Shown here: positions 1 to 14,839 of the stretch, piece by piece | Layout of the letters: each line of letters begins with the position of its first letter | Numbering within the stretch: position 1 is the first letter of the stretch | Assembly: GCA_029339505.1 (NCBI GenBank) | Contig: JAQISU010000189.1 | Span: forward strand, 496,001-560,000 | DNA length: 64,000 nucleotides | Direction: 5' to 3' | DNA from: Unio delphinus | Lineage: Eukaryota > Mollusca > Bivalvia > Unionida > Unionidae | Translations under genes and position numbers: made by a program | The notes under the pieces: generated by a model | What the model saw: only the letters and a program-made list of their open reading frames with translations | Database searches by the model: none | What the model was told of the DNA's origin: nothing

Positions 1-5
1 GTGAG

Positions 6-2678
<2,673 letters not shown>

Positions 2679-2708
<30 letters not shown>

Positions 2709-2964
2709 CATACATACATACATACATACATACATACATACATACATACATACATACATACATACATACATACATACATACATACATACATACATACATA
2801 CATACATACATACATACATACATACATCCTACCTACCTACCTACCTACCTACCTACCTACCTACATCCTACCTACCTACCTACCTACCTACCTACCTACC
2901 TACCTACCTACCTACATACATACATACATACATACATACATACATACATACATACATACATACA
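2679..2964. repeat. Compound (TACA)n-(CCTA)n-(TACA)n microsatellite
   Basis: A 286-bp compound tract: TACA units to about 2,826, CCTA units with one interruption to about 2,913, then TACA again. Repetitive Y-I-H-T and Y-L-P-T open frames here are artefacts of it. Confidence 0.95.
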
Positions 2965-3096
2965 AGCATGCATTCATGCATAAAAATACACTGGATTACA
3001 AGCAAGTTGAAAGAGATACAGGTAATACGCGTATCTGTGTAGGTTGCAAGCAATTACATGAAGGATGAATTTAAAATAAAAAAATAACAGAAAGAC

Positions 3097-3098
<2 letters not shown>

Positions 3099-3156
<58 letters not shown>
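3099..3156. repeat. (AT)n microsatellite
   Basis: 58 bp of pure AT. Confidence 0.95.
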
Positions 3157-3160
<4 letters not shown>

Positions 3161-6125
3161 TTATCCTTTCATAATGAATATTTGTGGACAAAAAAAGCAA
3201 GACGCTGATTCGACACAAATGATATTTTATTTATCAAAACAACTCATATTCAATACGATAACATGTGATCATATTTCTACGATCAATAACCTCTCTATCA
3301 CAGATGCACCTGGGAGAGAAAAAAGTGCCAATAAAAATCAAGCCATTATAACATCGTTGGCTTCATTAATCTATCACAGAAAATCGGATTTTTCAAAAAC
3401 ATTTATATTAGCAAGGCACAGGATTGTTCATTTTTCACAAAAAAGAAGCCATCTCTACCTGTGGACGGAAAAATAATGAGACGTTACATTAGAAGATGTT
3501 TTCTACCTACATCCTGAAATTGACACACTGAAACATGGTGAAAAATGGACCGTAATGTATTGAGGTGGAAACATTGGTGTGTTACCATACATTACTTTGT
3601 CAGTACGAGCGTCATGGTAAGTTTACGGTACCCTCACGGTCCAATTTTTACTGAGGATCCAATGGTTTGGATCCGAGTGAGATATTTTTGGCAATGAATG
3701 GTCTATTTGTTTCATCTTGATTTGCAGATCCTTACATTGTATGACATGTCAAAAACAACAGAAACATTGAAAGCGGAACCCTGATTGATAGTAAATGGAA
3801 CTCAACGGCATTAACAAGACTCGGACCGGAATGTTTTCGTATATACTGAAAAATGAATCCAGGCATCTGGATAAAAGAAAGATATATTCTATTGTTAAAA
3901 GAATATATTTGTTAACAACACACCAGTCGCCTGGTTATGAGAATATTATTTTCTTAAGAAAGATATGTATATAAGGAAATGTCATGGAGTTATTCACATC
4001 AGAAATCTTAAAGTATAAATGCATAGTAGGCGATATCTGGGAGAGGGTCAACAAGTTCCTCCTGGAGTGCAGACCACATTGAAAACATGGAATTATATAG
4101 TATGTATACCTTTGCACTTCAAACGAAATTCTGCAACGCGGAGAAAATTTCTGCAAACCATTGGGATAATATGTTCTTGATTATCGAATGACGAGTGATT
4201 TTGTTTACTGGCTTACATATTACGTTGCATGTCTACTGGCAAAACTTGACTCCCATAATGCAAAGTGCACAATGTTTAGATCGGATTTCAGTTCTTAAAT
4301 CAAGTTATCGTCTTTGTCTCCAATAAAACAAAAGCCATACAAAATTTACATGTCACGTTATTAAGCATGATCCAAATGAGACCATATCAAGAACTAATGT
4401 ATCCTATGGATTCGGACGTAACAATGAACTAGTCAGTATCAATTCTTCATAATAGTTGTATCTGTAATGACAACAGATAAGAAGACTAGCAATCAGCTAT
4501 GCGTTGAAAATAATCAGATCCAGTTTAGTGCCGAATGGATCACAAGAACATCCGTTGGTCTCGCAATACTCGTTTTACAATGTTAAATGTCATTTTAAAG
4601 TCATTTAGACTTTAAGAAACGTAATAAAATATGATTTTGCTATTCTTTTGAAAATGTTTTTTTAATATCAAGCGGTCATATTTTTATGTTTTGTTTTATG
4701 CTGTTTTCTAATCTGGCAAGACTAAGTGAAAACATTTACGGAGCTAAATGATATTTACTTTATGATATAAATAATCTATCTCCCTGATTAAAGTGTCATG
4801 TATTAAACAGTTGACCCTCTTGACCTTTATATACCTAAGCAATTAAGAACATTGGCTACAGACAAGGGCCACACTAAGCTGATGCAAATTGACTCCTGCA
4901 GGAATCCATCGGTCTCTTTCTTTAGTGCCGAGACGTCATTTAGATACATGTCCCATATCTTGAGACTCAGGCAGGTGTACTTCTGTTGAAAAGCATGTAA
5001 TACAGACATCAAGATAATCAACACACATGGAAAGGGCGCAAAGTTTTATGTGATGCCTGCATCATATGTAAATAAAGAAATTTAATATAAAAAGTCATCC
5101 TTAAACCACAATGAAGTTAAATTAAAAATCAAAAGAAGAAATGCATTAGATCGTATCTGCGCGACGAAGTAAACGACATCATGGATGTTTAGAAGTTTAT
5201 TTGTCTTTACACGCTTACAGTCAAAAACACTGCATTGCTCCTCGTCCCCAATGAAACTGTTCCAAAGACAGAACCAGAACATATCAAGAGTGCATTGCAT
5301 TGCTTGTTTTGTTGTTGTTTGGGGAGTGTTTTTGTTTTTGCATGGAATTCTTCAGCTCAAATTGACATCAGTTCTGCAAATGTTTGACTATAACATGGAA
5401 AATCTTTGATTTCAGGTTTGTCTTTAATTCTTAAATTTCACTGCAGCCAATTAAGAAGTTACAGGCCTTCCTATACACTCGAATCAAATAATGATAAATA
5501 AAATAGTTATTTTCTTTCAGCTTGTTAATCTCATTTGAACTTTGAATCGGATTTGTCAAAATATAATAAGGATCAGAATTGAAAAAGTTGATTGATCGAT
5601 GAGCAACCAATAGTAGAAAAGTACCAGTGTATCCGTTCGTATCATATTTTATTGTTGTTGTTGTTTTTTTCCTTTGTAAACTTGACTTTTAAGACTTTAA
5701 GTGATATCGAAACCAAACTATTTATCAAGAAACTTAATTAAAGTCTGAAGTAAAGTGGTATACTCATATAAAAAATGTATAGCCCAAACAAAACCTGATA
5801 GAATTATCAAATAATTAAAAAAAAAACAATATTTCAAACGTCAAAAGCAAATCTAGTAAAGTGTTAAAGTCTCTTACCCAAATTCCATCAGTGCTTAGCG
5901 ATACAAAGATTCAGAGAGGAATTACGTGTCTAATCGGCTTTCGGCAAAAGTAAAACCCTGATCCAATAATCTAAACGATGACTTACAAACCAATCACACA
6001 TTGGGTCTAAACATTACAAAGATGTGTTGCAATAGTTAGCATGGATTAAAAATATATTTTAATGAGATAGACTGAGAGTGATTTGTTTTCAACTAACATA
6101 TAAACTTTAGTTATTAAATTCAGAA
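3157..6125. other. Non-coding stretch, no gene seen
   Basis: AT-rich sequence with short open frames that lack recognisable motifs (for example 3,174-3,476). A weak inverted pair around 3,540-3,655 (AAAAATGGACCGT against ACGGTCCAATTTTT) hints at an old MITE but is too degraded to call. Confidence 0.5.
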
Positions 6126-6133
6126 AGCCCAGT

Positions 6134-6414
6134 TAGTGGCGTCGCTAGGAAGGTGCCGGGGGTGCGGACCGCACCGGGTGACACCATCTCAGAGGGGTGA
6201 CATCAAAATGAAAAATTGTAAATTTTACAGAGCACACACTGCTCGGTCTAGTCGGATTTCATAAGTGGATAACCGATCATAGTTAAATACGTGACTAGCA
6301 GGCACAGGGTGCCACCATGCAGTCTGCAGAGCGTCTGGTGCTTATGTATTAGTCTGTAGGGGTGACACCATAAGTTTACCGCACTGGTTGACATCATCCC
6401 TAGCGACGCCGTTG
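6134..6414. mobile_element. hAT-like MITE, 281 bp
   Basis: Imperfect terminal inverted repeats: TAGTGGCGTCGCTAGG at the left and, read inward from the right, CAACGGCGTCGCTAGG. The flanking 8 bp are AGCCCAGT (6,126-6,133) and ATCCCAGT (6,415-6,422), a 7/8 match, as expected for the 8-bp target-site duplication of hAT elements. There is no coding capacity, so it is a non-autonomous element moved by a transposase encoded elsewhere. Confidence 0.7.
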
Positions 6415-6422
6415 ATCCCAGT

Positions 6423-7099
6423 ACAGTGTACTAAAACCCCAATATGAAAGTGTGGCGACCAAGGTCACCTGAAGAAGAAAACAGTTACCGGATTCTACCC
6501 CATAAAATAGTTGTTCAAGATATTTCTTCATTCCTAAGTCTGAGATAACTTTATGGGAAATTTCATGCGTATGCCGTAAAATACTATAAATTGGCGATTT
6601 TTCGTGCAGTACCAGTTAACGTGCTTATCGTAAATTGTTACAAAGTCGCGAATGTAAGAATAGAACAAACTAATTAATCGTCTTTGAAAACGACAGGACA
6701 GAACAAGTCCTCATCAGATGCATAACACCAATTAAGGGTTACATAGAAATATTATTGCATACATATCCACCAAAACTGATACCAATGATAAAAAGTGAAT
6801 TCAAAGCAGCTGTCGGCAACTACTTAATTAACAATGCAAACTAAAGGTCAAAAGCGTTAAAATACACATAGATTACTAAATAAGATTCATTTATATTAGT
6901 AAAAATAGATTCTCGAGAATGTATAAATATATCAAAGAAAAGTATTCATCTCTTTTCTTTCTGCATTTAAATCACGTTAATTTTGGGGATATTGTTCCCT
7001 TTGAGACACCACTAATATAAAAACAAGGTTTTCCATGCTTTTCAATTTGTGCATTCTAAATAGAAAAAAAAAGATAGGGGTATGTTATAAATAATAGTG
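6423..7099. other. Non-coding stretch downstream of the claudin-like gene
   Basis: No gene or repeat recognised. The claudin-like 3' UTR probably extends into the high end of this interval. Confidence 0.4.
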
Positions 7100-7148
7100 T
7101 AAACTTTGTACATTTTGGAAATCTGCATGTTTGGCACATTATATGTTG
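7100..7148 (-). other. 3' UTR block conserved between the two claudin-like genes
   Basis: On the sense strand this starts about 26 nt past the stop of shared exon 3 and contains AATGTGCCAAACATG followed by AAAGTTTAC. The region after the stop at 53,804 has the same order with small gaps. It is probably retained 3' UTR; no function can be assigned. No clear AATAAA was seen near it. Confidence 0.45.
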
Positions 7149-7174
7149 CTGTCATCACCTCTGGTAACTTTCTT

Positions 7175-7329
7175 TTACAACACGCAGACGTTTATGATGA
7201 GTAAGATGCCGACCGTAATCATCAGAGCCGAACCGCCTGTAAACAGACCTAGGGACCAAGACACGGCAACTTGAGTCAAGTTGGGGATCCCACTACCGTA
7301 AATTATGACGCATGTGGCACCGGATACTC
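7175..7329 (-). CDS. Claudin/PMP22-like gene, shared exon 3 (last coding exon)
   Basis: This is the 3' terminal coding exon of a four-transmembrane protein. A TTTACAG acceptor precedes it, and 155 nt (phase 1 in) run to a TAA. It encodes the end of TM3 (GATCVIIYG), a short second extracellular loop with an N-L-T sequon, and TM4 (GGSALMITVGILLIINVCVL), with no cytoplasmic tail. In the 171-residue isoform A it covers residues 121-171. A 4-TM layout with a short loop 2 fits the PMP22/claudin superfamily. Joined to exon 2 and any of the four upstream first exons, it stays in frame. A paralogous exon of identical length (33 of 51 residues identical by eye) is at 53,804-53,958. With no C-terminal tail there is no PDZ ligand of the kind typical of vertebrate claudins, so the PMP22/EMP side of the family is equally possible. 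Confidence 0.8.
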
Positions 7330-7809
7330 CTGTAAAAAAAAATAATATATATATATATATTAAATTATATTTTTATTTTTATTTTTCATTATGTGCTATT
7401 GTAATGTAAATTTATTCACTAGAGACGATTTTAGAAAATCAGTTGGCCTGAATTATTCTTTGGTAAACAAGACCTTTATTAAAGGTTAGTGGAAACCATG
7501 TAAACATTTTTTATTTTTAGTATCAAATGATTGGTTGTTACCAAGGTCAAAATGGTACCTGTGAAGAAGTAAACAACTTTTTATTCTTAAAGTAAAACTG
7601 ATTGGTTCTTGTCAGGGTCATGTTAGGAGTACGTGATATGAACGATCACATGACACCCCCTCCTGATTTCGTAATTTGGAGATTTTTTCGAAACTGCGGA
7701 TTAGAATATGATATAATCTTTGTTGTAGTGAAATATAGTTAGTTTGGGGCTTTTGCATCTGACGTTAAGTCAATTTCTTTTGTTGTAGCCAGTTAAAAAA
7801 TGTACTCAC

Positions 7810-7956
7810 CAGAGAGGAGTGCGAAAATAAATGCCAGGACACCAGTCACCGTGATGGGGAAACACGAGTAAACCATAATAATAATCAGAGCTACCAATCC
7901 AAGAACCCAGGCAGCGATTCCCATTGTCATCGCTCCTACCTGGAATCCGGAAAAGT
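7810..7956 (-). CDS. Claudin/PMP22-like gene, shared exon 2 (TM2 and TM3)
   Basis: This is a 147-nt internal exon with acceptor CTTTCAG and donor GTGAGT, phase 1 on both sides, so it can be joined symmetrically. The first two bases complete a GAC (Asp) codon with the G left by any first exon. It encodes F-S-G-F-Q and then two hydrophobic helices: TM2 (VGAMTMGIAAWVLGLVALII) and TM3 (TVTGVLAFIFALLSG), separated by a short cytoplasmic turn with C-F-P. It lies 480 bp upstream of exon 3. No second copy was found in the window, so all four first exons would have to share this one. The open frame, both splice sites and phase agreement with six other exons make it secure. Confidence 0.8.
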
Positions 7957-8035
7957 CTGAAAGAAAAAGAAAACATATATCAATAAATAAATTTTGATCT
8001 AATATATGATTCTTCTATTTTAATTTACACATCTG

Positions 8036-8071
8036 ATGAAAATGAAAATGAAAATGAAAATGATAATGAAA
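8036..8071. repeat. (ATGAAA)n hexanucleotide run
   Basis: About six GATGAAA/ATGAAA-type units, slightly imperfect. Confidence 0.85.
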
Positions 8072-8587
8072 ATTGTTTGAAGTAGCTTTCATTACAGCCC
8101 CGAATATTAAATCACAGTGGGTTTTATTCATCAATGCATCAGTATAATAACAGCAGCAGCACACTCTTTAAACAAACCCTGGATGTTGCAATACCCATCG
8201 CTCGACCATCCTTCCGTCTGTGCCTCTGTAACATTTTTCCTCCTAAATCGCTGGGTGAAAATTCGCCGAACTTAGAACATAGGCTATTCGAAAGTGTATA
8301 ATTTTTGGTTGCATCCCCTTGGGTCCCAGGGAAGGGTTCAAAGATCAAATATGCAAAAGTTTAATGTTAATGACACTGTAAAGAAAGGTCACCAAACTTT
8401 GTGCGTTAACGGGGTTTTGCAATACAACCCTCTGTCAAAGATCCAGGCAAGAGAGGGGTGAGGCGCTGATGTAGGAGCTGGAGGTAGGGGTAAGGGTGTC
8501 ATAAAAATCCTGGGGATCTGACATGGCGAGTCAGAATGTATAATTATTGCACACTAAATTTCTATCATATTCCTTCATTATTAAATA

Positions 8588-8711
8588 GATACAGGGTCGT
8601 AGAGAGACCTGTGGTAAGAAAAACCCGGGCCTCTCCTAGTTCTTGTTCAAGCAAACGTTTTCTTTTCAAAAATTGAAAATTGTTGTTCGGCCCGGCCCTG
8701 GTGATATATCC

Positions 8712-8766
<55 letters not shown>

Positions 8767-8785
8767 GTCGGCCTTGATTACATAT
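8588..8785 (+). repeat. Interspersed repeat family C, copy 1
   Basis: It shares ACAGGGTCGTAGAGAG at the start, CCCGGGCC, TTCTTGTTCAAGCAAACG, TGTTGTTCGGCCCGG, GGTGATATATCC and a final TGTCGGCCTTG with the copies at 14,840 and 58,275 (the latter inverted). A (CA)n tract fills the place of a C-rich run in the other copies. The class is unknown. Confidence 0.6.
8714..8761. repeat. (CA)n microsatellite
   Basis: 24 CA units inside interspersed family C. Confidence 0.95.
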
Positions 8786-9457
8786 GTAAACGTCAATAGC
8801 CTATTAATAGCTTTTATTACTGAATTTATATCATTGTTCATTCAGACTTTTTTCTCGCTGAATCAAATCTATAACAACCATCTCGAAGACGAGAAAATAA
8901 TCTCTACACTGAACTGCTTGACATGGAGGTTCATGTGAACTTTATTAAAGTGTCTGGATGTGTGTGTGTGTGGGGGGGGGTGATGGTAATCATCTCCCAT
9001 TGACGTAAGCAACATACAACATACTCATTATTGTAAAGGACCTGTGGACTGCTGAAGTGTCAAACTTGCACGATTCTTGCTGAGTGGAAAAACTCCCCAT
9101 TCAAATATTTATATGTTACCCTGGACGACCATTGTTACAATATAGGATAGAATTAATGCGTGTTGGTCTTGTTAGCCTTACCTGGTGTACGGGTAGGACA
9201 AAATGAGACCATCTTAATGCATTAGACAGTCCTTCCTGTGACGATAACAAGTAGAACACAAAGGGATTGACTATTTGAAGTGTTTTACTGTAAATAGTAA
9301 TGATGAATCATACTAGTGAATTTGTTTACCTTGATAAAATTGGAGCCTTTATAATGAAAATCAATACGAAAATCGGTACACAGAAGTCTCGGGATTAATG
9401 GCTGCCGTTTTATTGTTTTGTAATACATTTCACCAACTGATATCAGAACATTTATAG

Positions 9458-9523
9458 GTCCAGGGTTTGAACCTGTAACCTACCACATCCGAGATGGACA
9501 CCCTAACCACATATACCACCGGA
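9458..9523 (-). repeat. tRNA-like SINE head, unidentified family
   Basis: On the minus strand a GTGGTTAGGGTGTCC A-box-like segment is followed by GGTTCAAACCCTGG, a B box. No complete cloverleaf and no conserved body were recognised, so it is read as a SINE fragment and not a tRNA gene. Confidence 0.5.
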
Positions 9524-9722
9524 ACAGTCGTATTAAACAGTATATTGCTATTTATATATTTATTTACTTCTGTACAATTCCATTATTATGTACTAATTAA
9601 TTATTTCCACGAGATAAGGCTTTTTACAAATATAAATTAGATGAAAAGTGTGTATTCATTAAAAGAACGGCGTTGAATAAGAATGAATTGGTAAATGTAT
9701 CATATCTCATTTATAACTATAA

Positions 9723-9723
<1 letters not shown>

Positions 9724-9763
<40 letters not shown>
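9724..9763. repeat. (CA)n microsatellite
   Basis: 20 CA units. Confidence 0.95.
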
Positions 9764-9765
<2 letters not shown>

Positions 9766-11583
9766 GCCACTGCAGTGTACACGAACTATAATGTTTGGCT
9801 TTCAATATACATTTCAGTTTCGAATGGATTCCTGCAAAAGAACCAATTAATTTTAGCTCAATTTAATTCAAACTTTATTTGCATTTATGAATGATTAAAC
9901 ATGTTTTGTGCTTAATGTGACCTTTAACCTTTTACGTAGACAGCTTTATATATTTCTCCTTATACGTCAGTTGTGTTTTTAGAAAAAGAACAATAAAGCT
10001 ACATGAATAAAGTAAACTGAAAAATAGTCAAAATCGTTTTGATTTTTTTTTAACAAGACGAACATAAAACTTTACTAAACACTAAATTGCAAGTTGAATT
10101 TTTATGACGATACAAAAACACCAAAGACTTGGATTAGACTGATTAAAATACGATTTATTTAAATATGGAACGGTAAGTCGTGAACATAGGAATCACGCCC
10201 ACCCATTCTATAAAAATTCCCACAGAGACAAGATAATTAACTTGAAATTATATTTAGCAGTGTTCGTCATCTAATTATTTAAAATGAGAACGTAATTCCA
10301 ACTGGGTCTGTGCACGTCTAAACAGAGAATACATTTCTCAGAATGAAATGGGGGACCCATTTCCGCTAACCGATGTATAGGTCTAAGAATAGCGTGGATT
10401 TGACCGGTTGGTCTGGAACAAATATCTCTCAGTTTAGTGGTTGTGAATTCTAGTACACATATGGTAGTGATGAGATCTGGGTTCTAAAGGCATCATCAGC
10501 AATATCATCTTCACAACAATAAACCTTTATTATGATATTACATTATTGACCACAGGTGAAAAGCTGTACAAGTCAAATCACCTACAATAAGAAACACCCG
10601 AGTCATCTCCAGTACGTGTTCAGCCATAGATTTTTCACCATGTATATAGAAATTTTCTCATGTATGTAAATTATTAGCCAGATATATATTTACCTATTGT
10701 TCATAGCGACAAATTGATGTGAACGAAAGGAACATGTAAATAATAAAATATTTTCATTAAAATTAACGCTTTTTGTGATGCACTTCTAGTAACATGCACA
10801 AAGCATAAATGATTTATTTAAATCTTTACTTTTTATTTCGTTGACTGAATGTTTAATATTGCATGGTTACCGAAACGAATTCCGGTCTCAGTTTTATCCT
10901 CCCTGCCCCCATCGAAATAATAACATGATTCCTGTAAATGTGTCTCCAGGCAAACACTTGGATACATACACACAAATATGTGTGCATTTGCGTGCACATA
11001 GAAACAGAGACAGAGAGTGAGAAATGTGACACATTTTAGATATTTTGACATTTGTGTTGGAGTGTGGGGTCAGAGCCAATGGAAAAATTTTACTTCGCCG
11101 CCATCTTGTGATGGAGACATACGCTAGCCGTTTACCTGCACACCTAAATACGATTTTACATCGAGCCATACCAGCAAGAAATCGATAAGAGAATTATTTT
11201 CCCCCATGAATAGGTAGCATAACGTTTGTTATGTTTTTAATCTGCTGACAGACGAGAAGAAAAATACAGCATTGACGAACTTGAACCTGTTACTTTCATT
11301 TGCATTGCTACAGGAGTACCCAGATCTCGCAAACTGCATGCCCTTCACATCAGAGGTCAAACAGTCGTGTGAAATATTTTTTTAAAAAATCTCCAAAGTT
11401 ATTGTGCAAAACTCATTTATTAAATTATAAACGTAACGTTTATATATAAATGAAAGTACATGATGGTACTCAACTGATATTTTGCAGAACGAAAACCCCA
11501 AACGTGTCACTATCGCAGTAATCTAGAGAAATGCCACATTCACCCAGCAGCGAGTATGTTGTCGTTGCTGTTGTTTTTGTTGC

Positions 11584-11820
11584 AGGGTTTAACGCCATTT
11601 TTCAGCACAAGATAAGCTATATAGATGGCGGCCAGTATAACTGATGGAGGACGAACCCTGCAAAACCCAGGGAAGAACCACAGACCCATGAGAAGCTACT
11701 TGCATGCTTTCTCACGTACTCACGTTTGCCAAGAAACTGAGACACGAACCCACGCAGAGGTGAGATATCAGTGACCAGGAACGGGGAGCGCTTTAGACCA
11801 CTAGGCCACTAGTGGCCCCG
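11584..11820 (-). mobile_element. SINE-2 (tRNA-derived), near full length
   Basis: Read on the minus strand, the head GGCCTAGTGGTCTAAAGCGC leads through GGTTCGTGTCTC into the body (GAAAGC, GGTTCTTCCCTGGGTTTTGC, CCTCCATC) and ends GTTAAACCCTGCAAC. This body recurs at least ten times in the window. Confidence 0.75.
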
Positions 11821-12269
11821 TAATGACTACCTACCAACGATAGGTATGCTGATACGTGTTCCCTAAATTGTATTCTCGGGGATGGAGATATAGGGAAAAT
11901 GGATGGTTGGCTACCTGGATGTGTACGTGGGAAAAAGGCGCTAAGCTCGTTGCCTTGGCATGATAATTATCAATAATTTTGTAAGAGCGGCATTAAACCA
12001 ACAACTATTTTAATTACTATCGTAAATGGCTTTCACAGATCCAATAAGCTTTTGTTTCAGAGTGTGGTTCCAATACATTGTTTTGAAGAATATGACGTCC
12101 GAGATCGCGTGACATTTATCATCAAAGTATATGGCTGTCAGATATATTCAGTTACAGATTTAATCTCAAACCGAAAACTGCGTGCATTCTATTATTGTAG
12201 ATAATGCACCGTTGTCTGACGAATTTCAGGGTCGGACCCAGAATTATTTAAATCCAGGTTATTTTGGCA

Positions 12270-12272
<3 letters not shown>

Positions 12273-12326
<54 letters not shown>

Positions 12327-12393
12327 TACATACATACATACATACATACATACATACATACATACATACATACATACATACATACATACATAC
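12273..12393. repeat. (CA)n then (CATA)n microsatellite
   Basis: About 50 bp CA followed by about 70 bp CATA; repetitive open frames on both strands come from it. Confidence 0.95.
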
Positions 12394-12564
12394 TCCAGTT
12401 ATATTAACTAAGATAAACGGAAAGATCATGTGATATTACCGGTACTTCAGTCAAACCCGCTTGAACTCTTCATAACAAGTTTTAACATTAACATGAGTTT
12501 GAAATTACCGTTTATTATTAACTTCCCTAAGGTCTGGTAGCAAATAGAGTATTTATATGCTAAT

Positions 12565-12710
<146 letters not shown>

Positions 12711-12736
12711 GGTGGAAATCAGACATTTATACATAC

Positions 12737-12950
12737 CCCCACTAGCGTAGGACTTTATGGTGTCCACATCAAAAGTGCAAGATAAATTGCTGTAACAAGC
12801 CATGATTAGTCCCGAATACCTGGTGACTCCTCCCGAAGTTGATACATTCCAGAAGGGGGTAACAAACCCCGCAGTCAGGAGGATGTATCCAAGTATAGTA
12901 AATAGGTAACAAAGACATGCTATAAGACAGTTGTTTTTAAAGATAGTCAT
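12737..12950 (-). CDS. Claudin/PMP22-like first exon 1A
   Basis: First coding exon: 71 codons plus one base, ending at a GTATGT donor in phase 1. It begins MTIFKNNCLIACLCYLF, has TM1 at about residues 8-31, then T-P-F-W34 opening extracellular loop 1. The family pattern W...GLxxxC...C is present as W34, G47-L48 and C52/C58, but the Trp of the claudin GLW is Ile. N35-V-S and N55-L-S are possible glycosylation sites. Splicing to exons 2 and 3 gives exactly 171 codons and a stop. It is the nearest first exon to the shared 3' part. Only 28 bp of intron separate the donor from a 139-bp (AT)n/(TC)n tract. The open frame runs on into that tract, but the donor is the better end. Confidence 0.78.
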
Positions 12951-13160
12951 GGTTGTGCTGTTTCTTGCGATATGTTTTTCCTATTCAGAATGTCGTTGGT
13001 CATATGCTTAATACCAAGTCTGTTAGCTGTAAAACACGATGAAAAGTATTGACCGGTCGCGGTATGAATGGTTGTGTCAAAATCGGTTTCTCTATGTTAA
13101 GTTCCTAAAGCGTCGGAGTTAACAGTGTCGTTGTTTACTATGAGCTGTGGGAGTGGATAG

Positions 13161-13168
13161 TCCTTATA
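13161..13168 (-). promoter_or_regulatory. TATA-like string upstream of exon 1A
   Basis: The minus strand reads TTTATAAGGA about 215 bp upstream of the exon 1A ATG. It is a candidate core promoter element only; AT-rich DNA makes chance matches common. Confidence 0.2.
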
Positions 13169-13269
13169 AAGATAACGTATGTCAAAAATACATTTCTGAG
13201 CCAAAGGAACTATTAAAACCAGTCACGCTTTCTTCCAATAACGAAATCAATGACACATCAGCAGTGACA

Positions 13270-13272
<3 letters not shown>

Positions 13273-13353
<81 letters not shown>
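13273..13353. repeat. (TC)n microsatellite
   Basis: About 80 bp of pure TC that abuts a SINE-2 copy. Confidence 0.95.
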
Positions 13354-13355
<2 letters not shown>

Positions 13356-13513
13356 ATTAGGCCAATGTGGGTATGTGAGAAAGCTTGTCAGTAGCTTCTC
13401 GTGGGTCAGTAGTTCTTTCCGGTGGTTTTCCCGAGTTCTTCCTCCATGATTAATACTGGCCGCCATGAGCAGTCTATTATGTGCTGAAAAAATGGCGTTA
13501 AACCCAACAACAA
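13354..13513 (+). mobile_element. SINE-2, head missing
   Basis: Begins in the body at AGGCCAATGTGGGTATG, runs through AAGCTTGTCAGTAGCTTC and TTCTTCCTCC, and ends GGCGTTAAACCCAACAAC. The tRNA head is absent; the (TC)n tract sits in its place. Confidence 0.75.
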
Positions 13514-14437
13514 CAACTCCCCCTCTTTCTGTGTATATGTATATCATGCCATCATCTCATGATGTTAAATACCATCCACTGAATACAGAAATTTACCCAA
13601 ATGGGAATTCAGTTACCTGAGAATATATGTTAATTAAATGCGGCCTCATGCAAAGTTGGTATGAATGGTGTCTGGTCATTATAGACGAATTCCCTATCCC
13701 GTAAGGAGAGCGGATATAATCGATACTGTGTACATTCGTGTTTATCATGCGAAAGGTGAAATATATCACCAGCTGCTGTAATTGTTTCATAGGTGTTAAG
13801 TTTATTATTAAATCGATAAACCAGAAGGTGCGTAAACATCGGTATACTATTTTACCTAATCAATTGTCTTCAATGGCTAAGCGAGGGTATAAGGTATTAT
13901 ATGGTAATGTTCTTTATCGCGCTCTAACAATTTTTAGGCCAATCCCCTCCCGACTTCCTAAATATAAACGTACGTTGTGATAATTGCCTCCGTTAAACTA
14001 AGGTGAATGCGCCATACTATGAAAAGTTTAGCTGCAATTTTGTACATAAATAAAATCAAGTCTGCAGTTCGCCCAAGTTCCCGTCCACCCCCAGCCGCCT
14101 CTGATTTTCATTACATAGAGAAATGTGTTTCTTGCATGCTATTTTAAATATAAAAAATAGATAAAAATAACTCTTACTGCTTGCTCGCCGAAGTAAGTAT
14201 ATATGTGTGAATGTATGAATTGTTTACTGTTCAACGGCACGTCAGCACAATAATGGTCGTATGTTGCGGATTGAAAGTTAAGTATTTAAAATAAAGAACT
14301 GAAATGACCAACCAAAATAAACCCTTTTCAAATGACAATTAATATGAAGCACCACACATACAAAGATCCAGAAAAATATTCTGATTAAGGTTTAACGCAT
14401 AAGAAATAAAAACAGAAATTACATTCAAGTATGCGTT

Positions 14438-14690
14438 GGGGCCCCGATTGGCCGAGTGGTCTAAAGCGCTTCCCGTTACGGATCACTGCCGTCTCACCTC
14501 TGTCTGCGTGGGTTCGAGTCTAAGATTCGGCTAATGTAGTAATGTGAGAAAGCTTGCCAGTAGCTTCTCGTGGGTCGGTGGTTCTTTCCGGGGGTTTTCC
14601 CGTGTTCTTCCTCCACCAATAATACTGGCCACCATATATAGCCTAGCGTGTGCTGAAAAATGGCACTAAACCCTACAAAAAAAACAAAAA
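14438..14690 (+). mobile_element. SINE-2, full length with target-site duplication
   Basis: tRNA-type head GGCCGAGTGGTCTAAAGCG and B box GGGTTCGAGTC, then the family body, ending in CCCTAC and an A-rich tail. The 12-bp CAAGTATGCGTT occurs directly on both sides (14,426-14,437 and 14,691-14,702), an exact target-site duplication. This copy defines the true orientation and ends of the family. Confidence 0.88.
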
Positions 14691-14839
14691 CAAGTATGCG
14701 TTTTTTTAAATATAAAACCCATGCCCTCAAACTGCTCCATGTATTTTTTCGCCGATCTATAAATATTTTCTGTATCCGAACTGCGTAATCCTCTTAAACC
14801 TAACAAAGGTAGGTTTGGTTTCGATATGTGACAAGCAGA

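Noticed and set aside
3520..3670. Weak inverted repeat as a MITE
   Set aside because: Arms match over only about 13 bases with mismatches, and no target-site duplication was found.
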